This document shows, piece by piece, positions 26,599 through 36,753 of a DNA stretch of 64,000 nt. The notes under the pieces are model-generated. The model did not search any database and had not been told where the DNA came from. It saw only the letters and a program-made list of their open reading frames with translations. Each line of letters begins with the position of its first letter. Position 1 is the first letter of the stretch. Made by a program: the position numbers and the translations under genes. Origin of the DNA: Anas platyrhynchos (taxonomy: Eukaryota > Chordata > Aves > Anseriformes > Anatidae); contig NC_092606.1 in NCBI RefSeq assembly GCF_047663525.1, positions 7,686,501-7,750,500 on the forward strand, written 5' to 3'.

Positions 26599-29500
26599 TT
26601 AGAAGTTCACGTGGCTTCTGATGTCATTAATCTGTTTTACCATTTCCCTTATGTGTTCTCCCCTTCAAGAAAAGTAAATTCAAGTCAAAAAGCTGTAAAG
26701 TCATTTTTGTTCGAGACCACTTAGGAAGAAAAATAATTCATGTGGTAGATAGAAGCAGAGCATGGAAACACTTGCAGCTGATTTTGTTAATTATAGGCAT
26801 CATACAGAGCGCCACAAGATCCTCAGACAAAAAGCAGGCATAAAAGCAGACTTAGTTTAGTAGTAGCACAAGATGGACCAGTACCATTGTCATAAGCTGG
26901 CATGCTTTATGCTTTAGGCTCTCTCTACAAACTCCAGCTGGTGCAGCAGTCAGCCCCCTGCCCCCATGCAGTTAAACTATAAAACTATAAACTATAAAGT
27001 TAAACTATACCCTACAACCGTGACTAGGACAGCCTATATAAGTGCCAGGGCTTGAATTCTACAGGAGGATCCAAGCTTTAACTTACTCTTCTTTAAGAAC
27101 GGTTTGGATGCACTTGCTCTGGTAGGCACTGAGGGTGATGCTGGGTTTTCGTGGGCTAGTACCTTTTTCCATCTTTTTCTGCTGGTATTCCTTCTTCATT
27201 TTAACCTAGAAGTCACACACAAAAAGACCCGCAGTCAGCATTGGTTCTGCCTGCCACAGTGAAAGCCAATTATAGCTACAAACAGGTGTCACAGTGCAGT
27301 AAATTCTGATTCTGTGTGGGTTAAAATCAGCTTGCTTTTGCATTCTTCCACAACGTGGAAGGAGGTAGGAGCATGGTTGCACCTGGTCTGGGAGGTCTTT
27401 TCCAACCTTAATGATTCCTTGAGTCTACAAAGAGAAAATTAGTGCTAGGACTGAGGAACGGTGTGGAGACTTTCTTAGGGTTTACACAGGGTTCCAGAGG
27501 CTGGTTCTATCTGTATTAGTAATAAGGTTCAGAAGTTATTTCTGCATGATGTTGCTAATTTAATGAAGGCATGAAGCTGCTCTGTGCGGAAGGACTGTAT
27601 TCTAATTCAGCACAATTACTGTGGATGAAGTGTTACCAATAACCTACCAGCCAGATATTTTATCTCACCTGTCTGATTGCATTGCTCAAGTGCTGCAGCT
27701 GGTCATGTATTGTCTGCAGTTCCTTCTTCATATCTTTTTCGCTGTCTGATAGAACAGGAAGCTGAGAGTGGAAGCTACGAAGTACTTTCTTCATCCTTCA
27801 TATACAAAGCAAGAAATGTTGCTTAATTAACTCATCTGTTAAGAATAATTACACTCAGACTCCACCAGTCTTCTAACTGCGAAGCATCATTTGTCATTCT
27901 TCCTAAGTCTTAGAGGTTCAAGACTCTACTCTCCTCTTTCAGCTAGCCTCACGCAGCATTTCTAAACTGCAAGCGGGCTCAATACTGAAAGTCACCATTG
28001 AGCAAAGGGAATTTCAGAAGCTCAGACTTCCACCAAACCAGTGAGGCACTTTCCCACCTACTGTGTTCTTCTACCATGCTGACAAACATCTGTTAACAGT
28101 AAGTAATCTGTGATGAAACAGAGTAGTTTGCACTCACCTATTCATAATATCTTCTTGTTTCTCTTTGGCTTCCTCATACTTGTCAGCCAACCGTTCAGCC
28201 ATTTCCCGCAAACTTTTCCTTTATGCAATTGAGAAACATTTGTTTATTTCTTACTTACATGGAAATTAGTCCATATGTAAAAACAAGCAGAGCCTGAAAA
28301 AACGGGAGTTGGGAATGCCTAATTAAAGCCAGAAGTGCCTTCCCTTCTCAGATAGTTTCATACAGGGCCCTACATAAAGTACCTTTTGCATGAAGTTGCA
28401 TCATTCTGGATTTTGACTTGATAGATGTAGACAGATTATACTCACTTTTCTTCTCGACAGTAATTAAGATCTTCTAGTTGCTTCTTTTTCTGTCCCAACA
28501 GCAGCTTCACTCTTAAAGATAAATATATACATAAAATCGAGCCACCCATAACAACAATCCAGCTGAATCTGTATTTAGGCCATATAGAGAACACACAGAA
28601 ATAATCACTACTCCTGTAGTATGGAGACCTAAAGCCACTGAGACAGGGGCAGTGTTAAGAACTAACTCTACTATTTTGGCCCAACTTTAAATAAATCAAC
28701 AACTATAATTGAAAAAAGCAGAGATTTGTTTAATGCATTTTTTCCTTTTAGCAATTTTGTCAGGATTATTGCTGAGGTCAAGGGATTTCCTCTGCCATGC
28801 CCAAGCACAGACACACTGACTTCACTCATCCACACCAAAAGAGCAGTAGTTCATCTCTTTTTACTTTTTTTTTTAAACACATTTTCCTCCATTATAGTGG
28901 TTAGTCCAGCAAAGGAGGGTTAGTGCTAGGTATTTCGTGTCATTGTTCCACCAAACATTGTACAGCACTTTTTATGAGGGACTTTTTCTTACCTTTGCTG
29001 AATTTCCTCTTTTGCCAAATCTTGTTTCAGTATATATTCTTCTCTGAACACTTGTGTGGCTCTGCTAAGAAGCTGAAGGCATTCTTCAGGGGGAGGAGCA
29101 GCATCTTTATCACCAGATCTGAATAAACAAGAGAGTTTTTTCTTCAATCCTACTCTTCCACGTTCCTTGGAAAGGTTAAATTAGAGCACTTACAGTAAGG
29201 GCTTTGGGGGCTCAGATATGGAAATGAGGGGCACAAGTAAATTTCCCAATGAGGAAATCACGAGCTCTCTAAAAATGCTCAAAACCCACTGGGACAGCCC
29301 TGAACAACCTAATGTAGCACTGCGGTTAGCCCAGCACTGAGCGAGGTGTTTCCCCTTCCAGCCTGAAGGGCTACGTTATTTGATGCCATGCCTGTACTGT
29401 GGCACAAATCTACAGAAGCTGCATCCCTGTTACTGCTGTTCAGTCAGGAGCTGATGGTGAATGTGGTATTCCTAGAGTCCTCCCTCTTCACCTTCCCTAG

Positions 29501-32500
29501 GGCATGGTTTTTACTTACTTCAGGAGCAAGGGATTGGCAGTACTCCGCTGCAGGATGCTTCGGATGTGCTTCTCAAACGAATGCTGTGAGTCAGCCAGGA
29601 TCCGGAGAGGGGAAACGGCAACATCTTTGTCTTCCCTGGTACATAGTAGAGGAGGGGATGCAGGATGGACTGTACTTCTGCCAGAGAACAGCAAATACAG
29701 AACACTCGTAAGGCTTACACTACACCAGAGTTTAAACAGTAGTTAAAGTAAGGAACTCATCCACTGTGGGATTAACATATTACAGCAGCAAGTCAGAAGT
29801 GGTCCAAGAGGAAATATTTCAATTATGTGATAAATCCAGGTTGGAGCTCAAATCCACACATCTTTGGTCATAGCTGAAAAGGTCAAGAATCACAAATATC
29901 TTACTTAAAAGTAAAAAAATAACAAGGCAAGCAAGGATTCAAACGGCAACATGACCCAATCTCTGAAGAGTTTCAGATTTGCAGAATCCTCATCTAAAAG
30001 TAAGTAAGAAGACTACAAGGTCAACAACTTTTTGACACAGTGTTTGTCTGAATCCTCATTAGTAGTGATACAGATCAGTTATATCCCCTCTGACCACCTT
30101 ATCAGTAGTAAGCAACTACCCTGAGAACACTTAAGTGCTCTGCCAGGGATTGTTCAGCAGGTAAACTGCATTGTGCTTCATTGTGCAGAAGTCCAGGGTG
30201 AAAGGATCAAAAGAATAAATGGGGGAAAAAAATCCTGACTTTTTTATAGGACAGTCATGGGCTTCAGCCCAATTAAGACCCACGTACAAGAGCGGCCTTG
30301 TAATACACTCGTAGGTATTTGTGATGCAGATCATCGTAGGCCCCAGGATGTCAGAGACAATCCAAAATCCTCTGATTGGAGCAGGTTGCCTGAAGGGAAG
30401 AAAACACAAGCATTACTCATTCAAGAAAAAACATTCTTTGTTCCTGAAAGTTGTTGTGCAAGTTCTTTTGGAGAAGCTCTATTTATAGCAATCAACTTAA
30501 GCCAGACCCATGTCACAAAGCAAAGAACCACTCTTCTGAAGGAGTCCTGCAAAATAATTATTCTCATGCCATGCAGTCTGACTGAGTCAGATGTTACCCA
30601 GCAAAAAGTCATCCACCCTGAGAGAGGGAGCACCCGTACAACTTGGCTGTGAATCAGAAGCTAAAATCTGCTGTGACCCAGGAAACTTTACCCCCTTCTA
30701 GTGCAGGGCACAGACTTCCTCAGGAAAAGACTGCTTCTGCCCATACACAGGTGCTCTGCATACCACCTCGTCTGCTCCAAACGCCACTTCCTCAGGTGAA
30801 AACTCACACCGCTGGATATTTGTCACCTGTACTAACTTAGGGAGCCCTTTAGATTAGATGACTGATGTCTACTGTCCTGGTTTCAGTTAGAACAGAATTA
30901 ATTTTCTTCCTAGTAGCTGGTGGAATGCTGTGTTTTGGCTTAGGATGAGAAGAGTGCTGATAACACCCCGATGTTTTAATTGTTGCAGAGCAGTGCTTAC
31001 ACTAAGCCAAGGACATCTCAGCCTTTTGCTCTGTCCTGCCAGCGGGCAGGCTGGGGGTGCAGTAAGAGCTGGGAGGGGACAGACCCAGGACAGGTGACCC
31101 AAACTAGCCAAAGGGGTATTCCATACCATCTGACGTCATGCTAAACAATATATAGGGGTGGCTAGCTGGGGGGAGGGGGCCGGACTGCTCGGGGTTAGGC
31201 TGGGCATCGGTCAGCGAGTGGTGAGCAATTGCATTGTGCATCACTTGTTTGTACATACTATTATTAGTAGTACTATTATCACCATTGTATTATTATTATT
31301 ATTTTATTATTATTGTTATTATTATTTTCCTGTCTTATTAAACTGTCTTTATCTCAACTCACGGGCTTCACTTTCCATTTCTCTCCCCCGTCCCAGAGAG
31401 GGAGGGGGAGGGGGAGCGAACGGCTGCGTGGTGTTTAGCTGCCGGCCGGGTTAAACCACGACATCTACTAATAGAGTATTTTTTTGTATCTTCAATATTT
31501 TTAATACACAGCATTCCACAGAAGCGATCAGGCTGTATTAAAGTGAGATGACACAGCCAACACAAATATCACATTTCCCAGCCAACGATGCCTCTTAACC
31601 CTGATTAGGGTACCTTACCAGCTAAAAAAAAAACAAGCTGTTCTATCAAGGCACAGCTTTGTCTTTTAACCTGTGGGTAAAAGGAACACATCAGTGTTCA
31701 AGACTCTCAGATTAATTGAGCCCCAGAGTTTTACTGGGACGGGTAAATGGAAGCAAAAGTTTCTGCTGGTTTGAAAGGTAATTTTCAGACACAAAAATTT
31801 AGCTCATGTATCTAACTGTGCATTAAGAAGCTTGATGCATGAAATGCTTATTTATATTTATTTGAATTCTGTTATGGTGATTTCATTATTTTTAATAAGA
31901 ATGCAGCAGAAGACAGCTAATCATAAATACTTTTCCAGAAAAACTCACTGATTTGGAAGCAACAGAAAGTTGTTTTTTTACCTGCATGGCAATGGTTTCG
32001 TACAAAGAATATGTTCAACAAAGCACTTCTGTTCTGCACCCAGCTCCTGTAAACTGTCTTTATCTTCTTCATCTACAAAGAGATTTGTCTGAATGCAATA
32101 TCCACTGTGTAGGGTAAGGTATTCTCAGTATTACTCACACGTTCCCCAGCTTGTTACTAGCAAAACGAAGCTGTTCAGACAGTACAAACAGTAATCCCTT
32201 TCCCTCTTTCCTCTATGTGCAACAGTCTTGCCACTCACCTGAACCAAGGAATTTGTGCAGTTTGTTGATCCACGTCAACCCCACGCTGTGGACACCAGCT
32301 TCATGTGTGCAGTGGTATCTAGAGGGACATTTTGGATCTGAAATTTAAACAGCGAATGTAGTAGATGGCACTGAACGAAGAAAATCTCATTCTGCAGCTG
32401 TGTGCTGTTGAACACGTGTATTGACCTCTTGTCCAGCCAGCATTAACATCTCCTTGCAAGTACTGACTAGTGCCTATCCACAAAATGAGCTAGGGGCATC

Positions 32501-35500
32501 AGCCACGTTGTTAGAATTCTGCATATAAACCAATTACTCTTGCAACACCTGTTACTAACCCGTTGGTGCATTGTTTAGAACTACTTGTATTAGACGACAT
32601 CTCTGTCCACCAAACTTTCCAGGGCAGATCAGTCAATGGCAGCCGACCAGCTTTCAGACAGGCTTCTTGTTCAGAAGGACCCAAACCCTTTGTCCTGCCC
32701 AACCTCCTGCCCCAGGTGACAGGCTGATGAACAGACACAAACTCCTCCTTCAGGATTCATCCTCACAGTATATCACTTGTTTACACACATAGAACAGAAC
32801 AAGCACAACAACTTCTGCTTTCTAATCCACAGCTGAAATAATTTAGTGTTTTGTAAACATCAGTAATCCGCCCATGAGTAAACAATAAAGCACATCCCAG
32901 CCTTGCTCTTTCTTTTAGTGATCTGCAGTATTTGCCATACTCTGCAAGATCCTATTTACAAAACAAAGATCTACCAAATGGCTTTTCACACATCAGTGGA
33001 GAAGCCCCCTCGTAGATACACTTTACAACAGAAAGGACCATCAAACACCCGTTACCTTTCTGCCATTCATTTTAATACAGCAAGTGGATAATAAAAATGA
33101 TACCAAAAAACCCCAATGGTGATAATAGGTACTGAATGTTCAAACCTGCTTCAGAAGCAAGGTTCAGAGGTTCCTAAGTTCTTTTATGGCAACTTCCCTT
33201 TTACTCTGCAGATTTTCCACAGCTTTATTGAAGACATCATGCAAATGCTTTTTGTAATGCTGCTGTTTGAGACCAATGGTAATTTAAAAATAACTTGATC
33301 CTAAATTCATTAAATAAAGCAAGCAAAAGACAACAACCTGAACCACCACCCTACCTTGATGCAGTTTGATTGGGCAAGAGAAATCAGACTCCAAAGGCTC
33401 TTCCTCATCTCCTGATGCCAGTTTCAGTGCAAGTTCCAGCTCAACACATTCAAACACGTACAGGGAAGGAATAAGATCAGATCTTGGGTCCCATGACTTT
33501 TCCGACTGTAAAGAGCATTGAATTCTTCTATGAGTCAGCACTTAAATAGAAATACCAAAGCAAATAGCAGTAGGAAAGTGTTACGTAATATAGGCATGTG
33601 TAGTAATCGTTACAGTAATTAGTTTAAGTCCCCTTATGTTTTTCCACTTAAAAAGCTTCTCTCTGACACATGATTTCTTCAGAAGATCCTCTTTAAAATA
33701 GCTCACAGCAAGTTTGATTGAAAACTTCTATATTTACAGGATTCACACAAGCGATATTTAAAACAAAAGTGAAAGAGGATTACGGGGAATGGCTGTAGGA
33801 GGACGACTCACTACTTGGTTACAGAAGAACACAGCACCTGGCATTCACTGCTGTCTTGAGCTGTGACTGGGGAAGCAAAACAAATGAGACAAGGTACCTG
33901 CTCGTCATCCTCTTCTGCATCCAGTACCACACAGTGATAAAGCATTCCCGATTCAGTGGCAATCACCAGGATGTTTGGAACACAAGGCAGGCAAAGGACA
34001 GCACAGGCATCGTAGCCGTAATTATCTTCTGCAGCAGGGTGCATGGGCAAAGGGCCGAGCAACTTGCCAAGATTCCCAGTGCTGGAATAAAGAAGATGTG
34101 CTCACAACACTAGGTGTAGAAGGAGAGTTCCCCACGACTGCCTGCAGGAGTCTGCTGAATAATAACTATAGAATAAGGATGATTAAAATAAAGAACAAAC
34201 ACGATGGAGTTCTAACACACTGTTCTTGGAGTTATGACTACTAGCACTGCCACAAAGAAATGACACAGAATGGAATACAAGAAAAATCAGCCCAGCATCC
34301 ATTACAGAGTCCCAGCCAGGTGAAGAGATGGCTCTCCAATGTACAGGAACCCCATGAAACATGAGGATGAACCCAAGCCTACCTCTGTATCAGGCTGATG
34401 TACGTGAGGAATGTCTCCCCATTTTCATATAAGATGTACAGCGGGTAAGCCAGCACCTCGTCGCTCCCTCGCTGTCCAAGTACATTCTTTGGGACTGGCA
34501 CCAGTGGGCCAAAGTCAAACGCCACCGCAGTCTCTCCCAGTGACGCTGTGTAGGCTCTCCTAGGGACAGGTCAGAACAAAGCCTGGAGTCAGCAGTGACT
34601 GGGAGAAGTACGTCGAATTACTTCTGAACACCTGTCCATCGGTCCTTGATATATGCTGCTTGCAGCAGCAAAGGCACGCAGGTAACATCCTTCTTAAAAG
34701 GCCTCATTTCTGAAATGCACCCACCAGCCAGCCCAGTTTCACTGAGCAAGAGGCCCTCAAGTTTCTCCTTCCCAGTTAGGCCAAGGAGGAAATAAAAAGA
34801 TCTGTTTTCTGCATTCCCCACTCAAAAAGCCCTTCTTAATCCTTAAAGATAATGCCTATTTTTCAAATGACTATTCTGATAAACACTGACTGTACAGTTT
34901 GTTCCTTCTTTTAGAAAGATCAGGAAAATAGTGCAGCTACTGCACTAGAAAGAAGTTCTAGCACAGAAGTCTGTGATCAGAAGTCATGAGAAAATTCGTA
35001 TCAGAATTTAAGGTGGATTTATCACTCATTAAGGACACGACAAAGAATGCAGAGCTTATTCCGTCAAAAGCATTTCAAAATACAAGAAGCCACACAAACC
35101 CTTTGTTGATTGTAAGAGTCTCCTCCTCTGAATCTGAAAGAGTAATCACTTTGATGGGCGTCTGAGGTATCTTCAGGCTGTAAATCCTAGAGGAAAGAAA
35201 GAGCAGTAATGTTCATGCAGGAACACCAGCTGATAGGGGTCAAAAAATCCTCCCATCCTATCTTATATTGCTGCTTCTTGTAAGAAGGACAAAGCACAAA
35301 TACCTAGTGAAAAACCAGGCACGCCCCAAACGAGAGCACAAGCAGCTTTTACCTTATCGTGTTATCTGAAGTCAAGAGCACGATGTGGGGCTCCAGCGTC
35401 TCGCAGGGATACCACGCGGCGTGCTTCAGAGTCAGAGACGGCGAGCTTGTGAAGAACCTTTCAGCGATGGGAATGGTGCTGAAACAGAGAGCAGACACAG

Positions 35501-36596
35501 GCCCAGTGACAAGAGCTACCTCTTCGGGTGGGGGCAAGAGGGGCTGTGCAAACAACCAAAAGGCTCCAGCAGCGTTAGCAGGAGGCGTTAAAGCTGGGCC
35601 CTCCCTGCAGCATGCTGCCAGTGGGCGCCAACCCACCTGCAGTTCACCGTCTCCTTCCCACCCTCGAACTCGGAGCTCTTGCCCCAGCGTTTGGGCAGCT
35701 CCAGGACCGTGAGCCCCCTGGTGCCAACGAGCGCCACATGGTGCTGCGTGGGGCTCAGCAGGGTCTGGTACACCTCGAACAGTGGTGGGTTTATGCACAG
35801 CAGCGTCTGAGGAGAGAAACGGGGGTCAGTCAGTGCCAGAGGGGGGTCTGTGCTGGGTGGGGGTGTCTGTCAGTCAGTCAGTGCTGGGTGGGGGTGCCCA
35901 CCTCACAAACAACCTCCTCGTCTCACCTTCCAACCCATGCCCCTCTACGTACCTCAAAGCCCCCCCACTCCACCTCACAGCCCCACTCCCAGCCTCAAGG
36001 ACCCACCCTTCAGCCTCACAGCCCCTCTTCCCACCCCACAGACCCCTCAATTCCCTTCCCACCCTAACACCCCCCACCCCTCACAGAACCCCTCTCCCCT
36101 GATAACCCCAAATCCCCCTCCCAACCCCACAGCCCCCCCCTCACCTCAGGGACCCCCCCCACCCATATTTCAACCCTCCCTCACCCCACAGACCCCTCAA
36201 CCCCCTTTTTCACCTCAAAACCCCCCTCACACCTCACAGACCCCCCCCTCCCCGGCCTCCCCGACCCCTCACCCCCCCCCTCCCCTCAAACCCCCCCAAA
36301 CACCTCAGAGACCCCCCCCACCTCACACCCCCCCTCCCCACCTGATAATCGCTCAGCCCCGGCTCGGGGCCACCGAGGCGGCGGAGGCTGACGGCGTGCA
36401 GGGCGCTGCAGTCCCCGTCCCACAGCAGCAGGTCCCCGTCCAGCCCCAGCAGCAGGTTGCGGCTCAGCGCCGCCCTGGGACCGGCCCCGGGCCGTGAGGG
36501 GCCGGCGGCGGCCGCGCGCTCGCGGAGGCGTCCGAGCACTGCGTGCTGCGGCAGGGCCGCGCGCCACTGCTCCGCCGGGCCCCACTCGGCCGCCAT
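26599..36596 (-). CDS. NUP88: Nucleoporin 88 (NUP88), complete, 17 exons
   Basis: Nup88 sits on the cytoplasmic face of the nuclear pore with Nup214 and Nup62 and supports CRM1-dependent export. Exons in transcript order: 36596-36342, 35806-35637, 35478-35353, 35186-35100, 34559-34383, 34081-33898, 33505-33355, 32337-32239, 32072-31982, 30389-30288, 29677-29519, 29118-28993, 28511-28446, 28218-28138, 27795-27669, 27205-27087, 26662-26599 (TAA). The lengths sum to 2184 bases, giving 727 aa (human 741). The N-terminal two thirds is the beta-propeller, with blocks such as [20 protein letters not shown] and [20 protein letters not shown]. From about residue 560 it is charged coiled coil ending in [17 protein letters not shown]. 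The start MAAEWGP is preferred over an in-frame ATG 12 bases upstream because it matches the human MAA start. The exon-4 donor is an unusual GTTTGT. Its N-terminal linker is shorter than in human. Confidence 0.97.
26663..27086 (-). other. NUP88: NUP88 last intron, with AT-rich CTATAAA repeats
   Basis: The final intron contains an irregular array of 'aaactata' units at about 26973-27012 on the plus strand. I see no gene or transposon in it. Confidence 0.6.
27346..27425 (+). mobile_element. Possible CR1 3'-end relic
   Basis: The plus strand reads 'ggtctgggaggtcttttcca' followed by 'accttaatgattccttgag'. This resembles the last 60-70 bp of CR1, whose 3' end has a 'ggtcccttccaacc' block and then a tail. 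It is too short and diverged to be certain. It lies in the NUP88 intron 27206-27668. Confidence 0.35.
30873..31463 (+). mobile_element. Solo LTR of an avian ERVL-like endogenous retrovirus
   Basis: A 591 bp LTR begins TGTCCTGGTTTCAG and ends AAACCACGACA, with the usual TG...CA ends. It is flanked by a perfect 5 bp target-site duplication, TCTAC (30868-30872 and 31464-31468). Inside are a TGACGTCA element at 31131-31138, a TATA-like stretch at about 31144-31152, a TTA/ATT-rich tract at 31258-31326 and an ATTAAA signal near 31336. There is no internal retroviral sequence on either side, so this is a solo LTR fossil left by LTR-LTR recombination. The 5 bp duplication and overall sequence fit the class III (ERVL) LTRs widespread in birds; the subfamily name is uncertain. 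It lies antisense in the NUP88 intron 30390-31981. Its intact duplication suggests a moderate age. Confidence 0.9.
35807..36341 (-). repeat. NUP88: C-rich minisatellite-like NUP88 intron 1
   Basis: The first NUP88 intron is dominated on the plus strand by degenerate units such as 'cctcacagacccccc' over about 35930-36340. Two copies of a 'gtcagtcagtgc...tgggtgggggtg' unit lie at 35826-35908. The minus strand is therefore G-rich and G-quadruplex-prone immediately downstream of the NUP88 start. Long open frames here (for example plus-strand 35850-36497) are products of the stop-poor composition and not genes. Confidence 0.8.
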
Positions 36597-36753
36597 CGCC
36601 CCGCGCACGCAGCCGCCTCCCTCCCCTCCGCCGCCTCGCAGCCAATCGGCGCCGCCACCGCCCCCCGTGACGTCAGCGCGCGCCGCCGCTCCGGACTACA
36701 AGTCCCGGCGTGCCGCGCGGCGGCGGGCAGAGTGAGGCGGGCGGCGGGCGGTG
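36597..36753. promoter_or_regulatory. Bidirectional NUP88/RPAIN CpG promoter
   Basis: Only 157 bp separate the divergent start codons of NUP88 (36596, minus) and RPAIN (36754, plus). The stretch is very GC- and CpG-rich and lacks a TATA box. It contains a CCAAT box at 36642-36646, a full CRE palindrome TGACGTCA at 36668-36675, and a ZNF143-like site at 36695-36714. Both genes must start transcription here, and RPAIN exon 1 lies in the same CpG island. The human genes have the same head-to-head arrangement. Confidence 0.9.
36695..36714 (+). promoter_or_regulatory. ZNF143-type (SBS) promoter motif
   Basis: ACTACAAGTCCCGGCGTGCC matches the long ZNF143 consensus ACTACAAnTCCCAGnnTGC except for G in place of A in the CCCAG block. 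Such sites mark housekeeping and bidirectional promoters. Its position 40-60 bases before the RPAIN start fits a role in start-site selection. This is motif recognition by eye. Confidence 0.7.

Noticed and set aside
30887-31454. Open frames of 80 and 98 codons in the NUP88 intron
   Set aside because: Both lie inside the solo LTR, which has no coding content; treated as part of the fossil element.
35850-36497. 215-codon Pro-rich plus-strand frame
   Set aside because: Its Pro/Thr/Ser repeats are simply the C-rich minisatellite of NUP88 intron 1 translated.
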